From: Acidobacteria bacterium UBA7540 | Lineage (GTDB): Bacteria; Acidobacteriota; Terriglobia; UBA7540 | Reading direction: 5' to 3' | Length of the DNA: 32,983 nt | Assembly (NCBI GenBank): GCA_002478145.1 | Contig: DLMI01000181.1 | Span: 1-32,983, forward strand | Shown here: positions 8,721 through 16,481 of the stretch, in pieces | How positions within the stretch are numbered: position 1 is the first letter of the stretch | Layout of the letters: every line of letters begins with the position of its first letter | The notes under the pieces: model-generated | Databases searched by the model: none | What the model was told of the DNA's origin: nothing | What the model saw: only the letters and a program-made list of their open reading frames with translations | Program-made: the position numbers and the translations under genes

Positions 8721-9188
8721 TCAGAATTGCACGTAGACGGGCGTCATGGTTGGAGCTGCCTGGTTCCAGTCCACAGGTATGTGCTCGAAGGTGACGCGGA
8801 ACGCCCTGCTTTCACCCGGCTTGAGGGGTGGTGTGCGCTCGCTCACAGGATGCGCCCTCTCGCGCAGGATCACCTGGCTGAGCATGTCCACGAAGGTCAG
8901 ATCCAGGTCCAGCCTCCGCACGGTTTTTGTCCCCGCGTTCCTCACCCGTGCGTCCAGGTAAGTCACGCTATCCCCGAGAAAATTCTGCGCCGCGCTCATG
9001 TGCAAGTCGGTGAATTCGAGTTGGCGGAAGTAGGCCTTCTGCTCCTCGGTCGGCATAGCGTCGGCGGAGTACTGGGTGGCGCCGCGTGAATGCCAAAAGA
9101 ACACGGCTACGGCAAGGAGCGCCAACATCGCGGCCCCAACAATTAGGATTATGCGAAGTGTTGAAATGCCTTGGTCTTTGAATCGCAT
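8721..9188 (-). CDS. Small membrane-anchored protein of unknown function
   Basis: This 155-residue protein has one N-terminal transmembrane helix (about residues 10-32), a short linker, and a soluble domain outside the membrane. The soluble domain shows alternating hydrophobic strands and the pattern DARVRNAGTKTVRRLDLDLTF followed by PLKPGESRAFRVTF. This resembles FxLYD/DUF2393-like immunoglobulin-type domains found in bacterial envelope proteins. I cannot assign a family with certainty. The start is ATG at 9188, with little SD. The gene is bracketed by two composite direct repeats (8601-8695 and 9205-9306), so it may be an inserted unit. Confidence 0.7.
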   Translation of the reverse strand: MRFKDQGISTLRIILIVGAAMLALLAVAVFFWHSRGATQYSADAMPTEEQKAYFRQLEFTDLHMSAAQNFLGDSVTYLDARVRNAGTKTVRRLDLDLTFVDMLSQVILRERAHPVSERTPPLKPGESRAFRVTFEHIPVDWNQAAPTMTPVYVQF

Positions 9189-9204
9189 CGTCGAAGTGTG
9201 TGTA

Positions 9205-9306
9205 CGAGTCGAGAAGTCGAGGGTCGAAGACTCGAACTTATCGACCCTTGACTCCTCGACACTCGACTCCTCGACTTGTAAATCCTCGCTTCGGTCGGAA
9301 TGACAG
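9205..9306. repeat. Composite repeat, right copy (TCGA array plus ATTCC word)
   Basis: TCGA-centred words occupy 9205-9276, again followed by TTGTAAA and a shortened copy of the ATTCC word ending in GGAATGACAG. A segment of about 33 nt (from GACTCCTCGAC through TTGTAAA) matches the left copy at 8601-8695 with one mismatch. The following word also differs at one base, and 12 nt present in the left copy are missing. Confidence 0.85.
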
Positions 9307-9314
9307 CGCTCGGT

Positions 9315-10661
9315 TTAGGTCCCGGCCACAGTCAGGCCGGAAATCAGCAAGGTAGGAGAGGCAAGGGCGCTTCGGAACTCCAGGTCTGAGCCCACCATTT
9401 CGATGCGAGTCAGCATCTCAGCAAGGTTGCCCGCAATGGTGACTTCTTCGACTGGGTAGGCAAGCTCCCCCCTCTCGATCCACATCCCGGAAGCCCCACG
9501 CGAATAATCCCCGGTCACCGTGTTTACCCCAAAGCCAATCAGCTCCGTCACGTAAAACCCGCTCTTCACGGAGCGCACAATTTCTTCCTGGGAATAAGGG
9601 CCAGCCGGCATATAGAAATTCTTGAGCCCCACACCGGGCGGGCCCGCGATCCCGCGCGAAGCATTGCCGGTGGTCTGCAAATTCAGTTTCCGAGCCGTGT
9701 AACAATTCAACAGGTAGTTCTGAAGGACACCTTTTTCTACAACCGGTGTAATGGAAGAAGGTATTCCCTCCCCGTCAAAAGGACGCGAGCCGAAGCCGCC
9801 GGGGCGCAACCCATCATCCAGGATGGTGACGTTTTCGTTGGCCACCTTCTGACCCAGCTTGCCGGTCAGGAACGATGCGCTGCGATAAATCGCGTCCCCG
9901 CGTACGGCGTCGAACAAATGGCCCAGCAGGGAGCGGGCCGTCTCCGGATCAAAGACCACGGGCACCTGGCAGGTTGAAACCTTGCGCGCTCCAAGCTTGC
10001 GCAAGACACGCTGCGCAGCTTTCTGACCTACCGCCTCAGGGGTTTCAAGCGCTGCCGCGCCCCGCGCCACCGAATACCAGTAGTCCCGCTGCATGCCCCC
10101 ATCCTGCTGGGCGATCGGCGACACGGACAGGGCACAATAAGATGAGCGGTAACTCCCTGCGAAGCCCAGCGAGTTGGCGTAGGCCATCGTCCCCTGGCTC
10201 GCCTCGAACCACGCGCCCTCGGAGTTTTGAATCCTCGCGTCGGCTCCCAGCGCAGCCTCCTCGGCGCGACGCGCCAATTGGATCCGGTCTTCGATGGATA
10301 GCGATTCAACATCGCTCGAAAAAAGAGCGAGGTCGCCGGGATAGCATCCCAATTGGCTTGCTTCAGGAAGACCGCTTGCCGGGTCTTCGGAAGTCACCTT
10401 GGCCATGGCGATGGTCCGTTCCACAAGCCGCCCAAGCGACGGGTCCGAAAAATCACTCGAGAAAGAACTGGCGCTTCGGATCCCGAGCAAGACGCGCAAT
10501 CCCAACGCCTTGGAGGCCGCCTCCTTCAGGCTTTCGATCTTTCCCAACCTTAAGGTGGTGGAGAATTCATCCGCTTCGCGCACCACGACGTCGGCAGAGG
10601 TAGCGCCCGCGCGCTTTGCCCGATCCACCAAATCGCTAGCGATTTGTTCGAGACCAATCAT
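9315..10661 (-). CDS. TldE/PmbA-like subunit of the TldD/TldE protease
   Basis: This is a TldD/PmbA family protein of about 448 residues. It lacks the HExxxH zinc motif of TldD, as expected for the TldE (PmbA) partner, which forms a heterodimeric protease with TldD. Family blocks include GTMAYANSLGF, GYRSSYC-like strands, the FDPETARSLLGHL segment, and the C-terminal GNASRGIAGPPGVGLKNFY and TGDYSRGASGMWIERGE. I prefer the ATG at 10661. An in-frame TTG 21 bases upstream falls inside a heptanucleotide repeat and would add only repeat-coded residues. Neither start has a clear SD. The gene follows tldD at a distance of 200 bp filled with repeats. Paired proteins act on unfolded peptides such as modified peptide natural products; no such precursor is visible here. 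Confidence 0.9.
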   Translation of the reverse strand: MIGLEQIASDLVDRAKRAGATSADVVVREADEFSTTLRLGKIESLKEAASKALGLRVLLGIRSASSFSSDFSDPSLGRLVERTIAMAKVTSEDPASGLPEASQLGCYPGDLALFSSDVESLSIEDRIQLARRAEEAALGADARIQNSEGAWFEASQGTMAYANSLGFAGSYRSSYCALSVSPIAQQDGGMQRDYWYSVARGAAALETPEAVGQKAAQRVLRKLGARKVSTCQVPVVFDPETARSLLGHLFDAVRGDAIYRSASFLTGKLGQKVANENVTILDDGLRPGGFGSRPFDGEGIPSSITPVVEKGVLQNYLLNCYTARKLNLQTTGNASRGIAGPPGVGLKNFYMPAGPYSQEEIVRSVKSGFYVTELIGFGVNTVTGDYSRGASGMWIERGELAYPVEEVTIAGNLAEMLTRIEMVGSDLEFRSALASPTLLISGLTVAGT

Positions 10662-10667
10662 AAGAGC

Positions 10668-10695
10668 AGTGACGAGTGACAAGTGACGAGTGACG
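10668..10695. repeat. Heptanucleotide array, consensus AGTGACR, at the tldE start
   Basis: Four consecutive 7-nt units (AGTGACG or AGTGACA) occupy 10668-10695, beginning seven bases upstream of the preferred tldE start codon. The same word family occurs at 18202-18288 and 25861-25888. A purine-rich AAAGAG hexamer stretch follows at about 10715-10745. Confidence 0.9.
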
Positions 10696-10745
10696 AGCAG
10701 AAGTGAGGAGTCAGTGGAAAAGAGAAAGAGAAAGAGAAGGAGAGC

Positions 10746-10850
10746 AATTCAGAATTCAGAGTTCATAATTCAGAATTCATAATTCATCATTCACAATTGC
10801 CCCAGCACCCAGCCTCCAGTCCCTGTCCCTTCAACTTTCGACTTTTGACT
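10746..10850. repeat. Heptanucleotide arrays between tldD and tldE
   Basis: Seven consecutive units of consensus AATTCAK (K is G or T) run from 10746 to 10794. A second short array of three units, consensus TTCRACT, occupies 10830-10850. The AT-rich words stand out from the GC-rich surroundings. There is no gene in this 200-bp spacer. Confidence 0.9.
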
Positions 10851-10862
10851 GATTTTCTCCTG

Positions 10863-12317
10863 TCACTGAAATGATTGCAACTTCCCGAAGGACGTTCCAC
10901 CCACGGTCAGCCGACTTACTTTGATCGTGGGAATCCCGACACCCACGGGGACGCTCTGGCCGTCCTTCCCGCAGGTACCAATCCCCGGGTCGAGCTTCAG
11001 ATCATTCCCCACGGCGGTCACGCGTGTCAGCACTGTCGGGCCATCGCCAATCAACGTGGCGCCTTTCACAGGCGTCGTCACTTGGCCATCTTCGATCAGA
11101 TACGCTTCCGAGGCGGAAAAGACGAACTTCCCATTTGTAATGTCAACCTGCCCTCCGCCAAAAGACACCGCGTAAAGACCGCGCTTTACCGAACGGAGGA
11201 TATCCTGCGGATCGTCGTTTCCGGCCAGCATGTAGGTATTGGTCATGCGCGGCATCGGAATGTGCTCGTAGCTCTCGCGTCTGCCGTTGCCCGTCCTGGT
11301 GGTCTTCAGGATGCCGGCGCTCAGCTTATCTTCGAGATAGCCCCGCAAAATCCCATTTTCAATCAGTACTGTCTTCTGCGTCGGCTCACCCTCATCGTCC
11401 ACATTCAGCGAACCACGCCGGGCGGGGATGGTTCCGTCATCGACCACGGTGCACAGTTCGGAAGCCACGCGCTGTCCGATGCGGCCGCTGAAGGCGGAAA
11501 TCCCTTTGCGGTTGAAATCCGCCTCGAGCCCGTGCCCGATGGCTTCGTGCAGCAGGATGCCCGGCCAGCCTGGTCCCAACACTACTTCCATCTCACCCGC
11601 CGGCGCCTCGCGGGCCGCGAGCTGAACGATAGCCTGCCGCGCCGCCTCGCCGGCAAAATACTCCGGAGAACGCTCGCCACGGAAGAATTCCAGGCCCACC
11701 CGACCCCCGCCCCCGCTCGTCCCCGACTGCAAATTGCTTCCCTCTTTGGCGATGGTAAAGACTCCCAGCCGCACCAACGGCTGGAAATCGGTCACCACGC
11801 GGCCATCCGAACCCGCAATCAGCACGTGGCGAATCTGGTCTCCAAAGCTGACGCGAACCTCTTTGATGCGCGAATCGTAAGCGCGCGCCGCGCGGTCCGC
11901 GCTCAACACCAGCTCCAGCTTTTCAGCGAGCTCGCGTTCCGTGGCCGGCGACGCCACCGGATAAAAGTTGTGGGCGTTCTCAACCGTGCTCAACCCAACG
12001 CTGGAAACGTGCGCAGGCCCGCTGGCAATTCGTGCCGCGATCTTCGCCCCCTTAAGAATTCTCTCCGGCGCAAGGTCATCCGTGTAACCATAGCCCGTCT
12101 GCTCGCCCGCCAGTACGCGGATGCCGCAGCCCATAGAAATGCCTTCCGTAGCAGTCTTGACCAGCGATTCGTCCAGGAGGATGGAGGAGGTCGTAGTGTG
12201 TTCAAAATATAGGTCGGCATAGTCTCCCCCCTCCGAAAGCGCCGTCGCCAGATATCGCGAGAGGTCAGCTTCCGTCAGCCCGTAGCGGTCGAAAAAGAAG
12301 CGTTCAGGATTCTCCAT
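10863..12317 (-). CDS. tldD: TldD metalloprotease subunit
   Basis: This 484-residue protein carries the TldD zinc motif HEAIGH (His257, Glu258, His262) inside LLHEAIGHGLEADF, which marks it as the catalytic subunit. Other family blocks are GCGIRVLAGEQTGYGYTD (63-80), SGTSGGGGRVG near 200, and the C-terminal PRMTNTYMLAG and GGGQVDITNGKFVF. With the TldE-like protein encoded downstream it should form a cytosolic protease that degrades peptides inside a closed chamber. The ATG at 12317 has only a weak SD. Adjacent tldD and tldE genes support joint function, although a repeat-filled 200-bp gap separates them. Confidence 0.95.
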   Translation of the reverse strand: MENPERFFFDRYGLTEADLSRYLATALSEGGDYADLYFEHTTTSSILLDESLVKTATEGISMGCGIRVLAGEQTGYGYTDDLAPERILKGAKIAARIASGPAHVSSVGLSTVENAHNFYPVASPATERELAEKLELVLSADRAARAYDSRIKEVRVSFGDQIRHVLIAGSDGRVVTDFQPLVRLGVFTIAKEGSNLQSGTSGGGGRVGLEFFRGERSPEYFAGEAARQAIVQLAAREAPAGEMEVVLGPGWPGILLHEAIGHGLEADFNRKGISAFSGRIGQRVASELCTVVDDGTIPARRGSLNVDDEGEPTQKTVLIENGILRGYLEDKLSAGILKTTRTGNGRRESYEHIPMPRMTNTYMLAGNDDPQDILRSVKRGLYAVSFGGGQVDITNGKFVFSASEAYLIEDGQVTTPVKGATLIGDGPTVLTRVTAVGNDLKLDPGIGTCGKDGQSVPVGVGIPTIKVSRLTVGGTSFGKLQSFQ

Positions 12318-12673
12318 GCTTGGTTGTCGTAGCGCCGCCGCTTGCCCCGGCCTGCCGTGGTCCCGGCGGCATCCTTACCCCCTAGCTGAGACTTGAGCCG
12401 CACATTCAGGTGATCGAGGGATTGACCAAAAGATCAACGTAACATACGCACCCAAGCATGTCAATTTTTGCCGCCAAGCGGTCAGGTTTTGGCCGTTCAG
12501 CGCGTCATCGAGCACGGAGGCCACGCACCGCCTGCGAACCTCGGACCGCATCCCTTCGACTGCCGCCCAGGACGGTAAGCAAAAGTCGGGACAGGGTACA
12601 GGGCCATCAACAACAATAAAATCCAAATTGGCGGACGGAAGAAAGGACCAGGATCACAAACGCTGGGGGCAAG
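12318..12673. other. Gene-poor region with possible insertion-sequence relic
   Basis: I find no convincing gene in these 356 bp. Around 12460-12505 two similar words (GTCAATTTTTGCCGCC and GGTCAGGTTTTGGCCG) follow each other. They resemble, from memory, the repeated terminal words of IS21-family elements. An 83-residue reading frame on the minus strand (12375-12626) has no recognisable features. The stretch looks like decayed intergenic sequence next to the toxin-antitoxin module. Confidence 0.4.
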
Positions 12674-12976
12674 TTAGACGGAAGCTTCCAAGGGCTGCAC
12701 ATCTCGAGCAATCTTTTCCGCCTGCTCGTCTTCCGCCACTTCAAGGTCATAGCGAACCTGGAGGTTCATCCAGAAGACCGGCGTGGTTTTGAAATATCGT
12801 CCGAGGCGCAGGGCGGTATCCGTCGTAATGGCGCGGCGCTGGTGGACAATCTCAGCAATCCGTGTTACCGGCACGCGCAGGTCCAACGCCAGCTTGTTCA
12901 TGCTGAGGCCGAGCGGCTTCATGAACTCCTCGCGCAGAATCTCGCCCGGATGCACGGGCTTTAGTTTCCTGGCCAT
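12674..12976 (-). CDS. higA: HigA-family antitoxin (XRE-type HTH)
   Basis: This 100-residue protein belongs to the HigA/VapI-type antidote family. Its start HPGEILREEFMKPLGLSMNKLA leads into a helix-turn-helix (about 24-62), with ITTDTALRLGRYF and FWMNLQVRYDLE in the characteristic positions. It should bind and neutralise the toxin encoded just upstream and repress the shared promoter. The ATG has a strong SD (TAGGAGGC). The gap to the toxin gene is only 9 bp, and the toxin-first order is the normal HigBA arrangement. Confidence 0.93.
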   Translation of the reverse strand: MARKLKPVHPGEILREEFMKPLGLSMNKLALDLRVPVTRIAEIVHQRRAITTDTALRLGRYFKTTPVFWMNLQVRYDLEVAEDEQAEKIARDVQPLEASV

Positions 12977-12985
12977 CCTAGCCTC

Positions 12986-13264
12986 CTAGTGGTAGTCCGT
13001 GATTTCAACGTCGTAGGCGTCGCCCTCCTGCCAGGCAAAACAAATCCGCCACTGATCGTTGATCCGAATACTGTAGTGCCCCTCGCGGTCCCCGCGCAGC
13101 CTTTCCAGGCGGTTGCCGGGGAGCGCTGCGAGAATCCGCAGATCGTTGGCCGCATCGAGCATGGCGAGCTTCCGAAGAGCCGAGCGCTCGATGGCGCGGA
13201 ACTTCCGGCTGGGCTGGCGATGAAAGAGCCGCTCCGTCTCGTCGGACCGGAAGGACTTGATCAC
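12986..13264 (-). CDS. higB: HigB-family toxin (RelE-like ribosome-dependent mRNA endonuclease)
   Basis: This 92-residue protein shows the HigB/plasmid-maintenance killer pattern: MIKSFRSDETERLF at the start, KLAMLDAANDLRILAALPGNRLERL in the middle, and the RelE-fold end YSIRINDQWRICFAWQEGDAYDVEITDYH. Family members cut mRNA on the ribosome. I read a GTG start at 13264 because family members begin at this point. It directly follows GGAG with no spacer, and the candidate promoter would start transcription within a few bases of it, so the message may be leaderless. It is transcribed with higA. Confidence 0.93.
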   Translation of the reverse strand: MIKSFRSDETERLFHRQPSRKFRAIERSALRKLAMLDAANDLRILAALPGNRLERLRGDREGHYSIRINDQWRICFAWQEGDAYDVEITDYH

Positions 13265-13270
13265 CTCCCC

Positions 13271-13299
13271 AGCCTATAACGCACTGCGTTAAATGTCAA
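13271..13299 (-). promoter_or_regulatory. higBA promoter with palindromic operator in the spacer
   Basis: On the minus strand TTGACA (13294-13299) and TAGGCT (13271-13276) are 17 nt apart. The palindrome TAACGCA-C-TGCGTTA (13277-13291) fills almost the whole spacer. The -35 box is perfect and the -10 box is weak. A HigA dimer bound there would block RNA polymerase, which explains autoregulation. The predicted start of transcription lies at or just before the higB GTG. Confidence 0.75.
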
Positions 13300-13338
13300 C
13301 CAGTACAGAAGGGCATTTTCGCGCGCAGGCATCTTCGC

Positions 13339-13368
13339 TTGACCATCTCCGTGCGTGGCCGTTAAAAT
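13339..13368 (+). promoter_or_regulatory. Candidate sigma-70-type promoter for guaB
   Basis: TTGACC (13339-13344) and TAAAAT (13363-13368) are separated by 18 nt; each differs from consensus at one position. This gives a leader of about 35 nt with AGAGGGG just before the guaB ATG at 13411. No attenuator or riboswitch is visible in so short a leader. Confidence 0.6.
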
Positions 13369-13410
13369 GGATGATTCAATCTTTCCGTGAGGAAGTGAGA
13401 AGAGGGGCCT

Positions 13411-14883
13411 ATGCTTGATGGACCTATCCCGGAGGGGCTTACTTTCGATGATGTTCTACTCCTGCCCGCCAGATCATCAGTCTTGCCAACCGAAGTCGAT
13501 ACCCAGACTAAGCTAACACGCAACATTACTTTGAACCTGCCCATCGTGAGCGCGGCGATGGACACGGTAACGGAATCACGTCTGGCCATTGCGTTGGCTC
13601 AACAGGGCGGCATGGGCATTGTCCACCGAAGCATGCCGATTGATTACCAGGCGGCTGAAGTTGACAAGGTCAAGCGGTCCGAGAGCGGCATGATTGTTGA
13701 TCCCGTCACCGTGAGCCCGGAGAGCAAGATCTACGAGGCTCAGGATATTATGAAAAAGTACAAGATCTCCGGTGTTCCCGTGACGCGCAATGGCAAACTG
13801 ATGGGAATCCTCACCAACCGCGATCTGCGATTTGAAACCCGTTTCGACCTGCCCGTCAAACAGGTGATGACTAAAGAGAATCTGATCACCGTGTCGGTGG
13901 GCACCACGCTGGATGAAGCGGAGGCGATCCTTCACAAACATCGAGTGGAAAAGCTCCTGGTTGTCGATGAGAAGTTCAACCTGAAGGGCCTCATCACCGT
14001 GAAGGACATCCAGAAGCGATCGAAATACCCCGCTGCCTGCAAGGATTCCCAGGGTCGCCTGCGCGTTGGTGCGGCGTTGGGCGCCACGGGGGACTTCCTG
14101 GAGCGGGCGGCAGAACTTGTGAAAGCCCAGGTAGATGTTCTGGCAGTGGATACCGCGCATGGTCACTCCTCTCGCGTGATGGAGGCGGTGCGCCAAATCA
14201 AGCATAAGTTCCCTGACGTTGAGCTCATCGCCGGCAACGTGGCCACGTTCCAGGGCGCTGGCGATTTGATCCAGTTGGGGGTGGGTGGAGTGAAGGTCGG
14301 CATTGGCCCTGGTTCCATTTGCACCACCCGCGTAGTGACAGGAGCAGGAGTGCCCCAGATCACGGCCATCGCGGAGTGCGCTCGCGCCGCGCGCAATTCC
14401 GGCATACCCGTCATCGCCGATGGCGGCATCAAGTATTCCGGCGACGTTTCCAAGGCCATCGCGGCTGGAGCCAGTTGCGTCATGATCGGCAGCCTCTTTG
14501 CAGGAACAGAAGAGAGCCCCGGTGAATCCATCCTTTACCAGGGGCGCAGCTTCAAATCGTACCGCGGGATGGGCTCCATCGCTGCCATGGCCGCCGGCTC
14601 CGGAGACCGGTACGCCCAGGAAGTGACCGTGGCCCGTGGGGAGGTGACCAAGCTGGTGCCAGAAGGTATCGAAGGACGCGTGCCTTACAAAGGGCTCTTG
14701 GCGGACTTGGTGGGTCAACTTGTGGGAGGACTTCGCTCCGGCATGGGCTACTGCGGATGCGCCACCATTGAAGAACTCCAGAACAAGGGGCGCTTCGTAC
14801 GAGTCACGATCGCCGGCCTGCGAGAGAGTCACGTGCACGACGTTATCATCACCAAGGAAGCGCCCAACTACTCGATTGACTGA
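13411..14883 (+). CDS. guaB: Inosine-5'-monophosphate dehydrogenase
   Basis: This 490-residue enzyme oxidises IMP to XMP with NAD+, the committed step to GMP. The (beta/alpha)8 barrel is interrupted by two CBS domains (about residues 93-205; [15 protein letters not shown] and [15 protein letters not shown] begin the two copies). The active-site loop GPGSICTTR places the catalytic cysteine at 304. GMGSIAAM and the flap region with [11 protein letters not shown] are also present. Length is standard. It has its own promoter candidate and overlaps the following VanZ-family gene by a few bases. Confidence 0.98.
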   Translation: MLDGPIPEGLTFDDVLLLPARSSVLPTEVDTQTKLTRNITLNLPIVSAAMDTVTESRLAIALAQQGGMGIVHRSMPIDYQAAEVDKVKRSESGMIVDPVTVSPESKIYEAQDIMKKYKISGVPVTRNGKLMGILTNRDLRFETRFDLPVKQVMTKENLITVSVGTTLDEAEAILHKHRVEKLLVVDEKFNLKGLITVKDIQKRSKYPAACKDSQGRLRVGAALGATGDFLERAAELVKAQVDVLAVDTAHGHSSRVMEAVRQIKHKFPDVELIAGNVATFQGAGDLIQLGVGGVKVGIGPGSICTTRVVTGAGVPQITAIAECARAARNSGIPVIADGGIKYSGDVSKAIAAGASCVMIGSLFAGTEESPGESILYQGRSFKSYRGMGSIAAMAAGSGDRYAQEVTVARGEVTKLVPEGIEGRVPYKGLLADLVGQLVGGLRSGMGYCGCATIEELQNKGRFVRVTIAGLRESHVHDVIITKEAPNYSID

Positions 14884-15415
14884 CCCTCAACAGCACATTC
14901 GTCCCTTCTATTTGCAATCCCGCGTGGTTCTGGTGTGGGTTGTCACCGCCGCCTGGGCCGGCGCCATGTCGGTGCTTTCCACCGGGGCCTACAGCGGTTC
15001 CGTGACGGGCTGGCTCCTGGCGCAACTTCTCCTTTCACTGCACATTCACCTTACCCCCCAAACCTTCGAGACAGTTCATTTCTTAATTCGGAAGCTCGCG
15101 CATTGCAGCGAATACGCAGTTTTCGGCCTGCTCCTCTACCACTCCTTCGAACCCCGCCACCCTGAACGCTGGGACACTCGAGGCGCCTTCGGCGCTCTAC
15201 TTGTCGCCGGCCTGTTCTCCTTGGTGGATGAATACCACCAGAGTTTCGTTCCCGGCAGGACCGCCTCCCTGGCGGACAGTGGCATTGACACGGCTGGAGC
15301 TCTCTTAGGGATGGTCCTTCTCTATGGGGGCAGGCGGCTTCAGGCCAGCCACAGCAGTATAGCCGCAGAGAATGAGAGTGAGGCGGAAATGAAGAAGGGG
15401 ACGGGGGGAGAATAG
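14876..15415 (+). CDS. VanZ-family membrane protein
   Basis: This protein of about 179 residues has several membrane segments (about 17-35, 46-60, 105-118, 138-152). It carries the VanZ signature: [21 protein letters not shown] (split here at 69-89) and [28 protein letters not shown] (118-145). VanZ-like proteins are linked to glycopeptide tolerance in some bacteria, but most have unknown function. The start is uncertain: TTG at 14876 overlaps the guaB end by 8 bp and would be coupled, while TTG 14912 and GTG 14924 are alternatives. The last 25 or so residues are hydrophilic and not family-like. They are read antisense through the remnant of an MFS gene. Confidence 0.8.
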   Translation: MTDPQQHIRPFYLQSRVVLVWVVTAAWAGAMSVLSTGAYSGSVTGWLLAQLLLSLHIHLTPQTFETVHFLIRKLAHCSEYAVFGLLLYHSFEPRHPERWDTRGAFGALLVAGLFSLVDEYHQSFVPGRTASLADSGIDTAGALLGMVLLYGGRRLQASHSSIAAENESEAEMKKGTGGE

Positions 15416-15480
15416 TGGTGCCACAACCACCCCGCCACCAGGCTTGCGGGAAGGGCCGCCACGCCTACCAGCCAGTTGAA
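15340..15480 (-). pseudogene. 3' remnant of an MFS transporter gene
   Basis: The minus strand from 15480 to the TGA at 15340-15342 reads 46 residues typical of the last two helices of a major facilitator superfamily transporter. They begin FNWLVGVAALPASLVAGWLW and end [18 protein letters not shown]. The frame is closed upstream by a TAA at 15523-15525, and the sequence between is not MFS-like, so the rest of the gene has been lost. It overlaps the 3' end of the VanZ gene on the opposite strand by 76 bp. I identify it from the pattern of hydrophobic, Gly and Pro residues, not from a search. Confidence 0.65.
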
Positions 15481-15639
15481 CCCGAAATCCGAAATTGGGA
15501 GCGACAGTTGCGTTCTAATCCATTAAGGTTGAACGCAGTTAAACACCAACTGGGGATGAACAAAAGAGTGCAGGCCGACATCACCCGCCCGGGTAGGCAC
15601 CGGTTCGGCGCCAGACGCTGAGCCTGAGTGCTTTCATGC

Positions 15640-15775
15640 TGAGCCCGTTCGCTTCGCTCAGGGTAAACTCCGCAAAGCATCCCTGCAGTTTGTCGCTGGA
15701 TGCCGAGCGCAAAAGACAACTGCAGAGATCCTTCGCCTGCCCGAAAGCACGGCCGGCTCAGGATGACAGACCACT
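15640..15775. repeat. Dispersed-repeat-like intergenic sequence
   Basis: This stretch contains words often seen in non-coding dispersed repeats of environmental bacteria: TTCGCTTCGCTCAGGG near 15650 and GAGATCCTTCGCC with CTCAGGATGACAG near 15725-15768. An inverted pair (CTGCAGTTTGTC at 15683-15694, GACAACTGCAG at 15715-15725) sits in the middle. Minus-strand reading frames through it give low-complexity residues and no family resemblance. The rest of 15416-15898 holds no gene beyond the MFS remnant. Confidence 0.5.
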
Positions 15776-15898
15776 CCAAATTCAAAATTCGGCCTGAAAA
15801 AGGCCACCCAGGAGAGTACCCATACGTTGCGGGGCAACCGCCTGGCACTCCCTACTGCGTCTTCGTGTTTACCGGTGAGCACGGGCATCGCTCGGGCC

Positions 15899-15946
15899 AA
15901 AAAAAGAAAAATCCCGACCCGGAGTTGATTGCTCCGGCTCGGGATT
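15899..15946 (-). terminator. Intrinsic terminator of the S10-spc-alpha cluster
   Basis: The minus-strand transcript forms a 15-bp stem with one mismatch (arms 15932-15946 and 15910-15924, 7-nt loop), followed by a T-rich tract at 15899-15909. It lies about 45 bp after the rplQ stop codon, exactly where the long ribosomal operon should end. Confidence 0.92.
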
Positions 15947-15991
15947 CTGGAGGGGCGATTGATGGATCGCCCCAGCTACCTCATCAAGGTG

Positions 15992-16465
15992 TTACTTCTT
16001 CTCGTCCTCTTCGGGCGGTGGTGGCTGCTCCTCGGCCTTGGCTTTTTCCGCCGCCTTCTGCTTGGCTTCCGCCCTCTTCGCGCGCTTTTCTGCTAATTTC
16101 TGGAGGACCTCGGAACCCACCAGCTCCAGCACGGCCAAGTCAGCTCCGTCACCCTTTCGCCAACCGGTGCGTACAATCCGCGTATAGCCGCCCCTGCGCT
16201 CGGCGTAACGCTGGGCAAAATCGCCGAAGAGCAACTTGAGCGCGGCAGGGTCCAGCAGGTAGCCTGCTGCCAGCCGGCGGGCATGCAGGTCACCCCGTTT
16301 TCCCAGGGTGATCATCCGCTCGACAACGGGACGAGCCGCCTTTGCCTTTGCCACCGTGGTCTCGATCCGCTCTCTGAGAATCAACGAGGTGACCAGGCCA
16401 CGCAACAGGGCGCGGCGGTGCGAGGTGTTCCGACTCAGTTTCTTCCCGTAATTACGATGTCGCAT
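15992..16465 (-). CDS. rplQ: 50S ribosomal protein L17
   Basis: This is L17, about 157 residues, starting [25 protein letters not shown] chose the ATG at 16465 because the family begins there and AGGA stands eight bases upstream; the frame extends 19 non-family codons further. The last 30 or so residues form a Lys/Ala/Glu-rich tail ending in a run of prolines and acidic residues, longer than the usual L17. It is the last gene of the cluster, 16 bp after rpoA and before a strong terminator. Confidence 0.95.
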   Translation of the reverse strand: MRHRNYGKKLSRNTSHRRALLRGLVTSLILRERIETTVAKAKAARPVVERMITLGKRGDLHARRLAAGYLLDPAALKLLFGDFAQRYAERRGGYTRIVRTGWRKGDGADLAVLELVGSEVLQKLAEKRAKRAEAKQKAAEKAKAEEQPPPPEEDEKK

Positions 16466-16481
16466 CTTCCAAATCCTGACC

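Noticed and set aside
10875..12212. Open frame of 445 codons on the plus strand opposite tldD
   Set aside because: It is a codon-bias shadow of tldD. Its composition is rich in Arg/His/Gln, it has no recognisable domain, and tldD is certain.
12375..12626. Open frame of 83 codons on the minus strand
   Set aside because: No SD, no recognisable domain and irregular composition; I treat it as chance in decayed sequence.
13576..14838. Open frame of 420 codons on the minus strand opposite guaB
   Set aside because: The guaB protein is complete with all motifs; the opposite frame has the His/Gly/Asp-rich composition of an antisense shadow.
15658..15900. Open frame of 80 codons on the minus strand after the VanZ gene
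   Set aside because: It runs through repeat-like sequence with words such as CTCAGGATGACAG and shows the low-complexity residues typical of spurious genes in such repeats.
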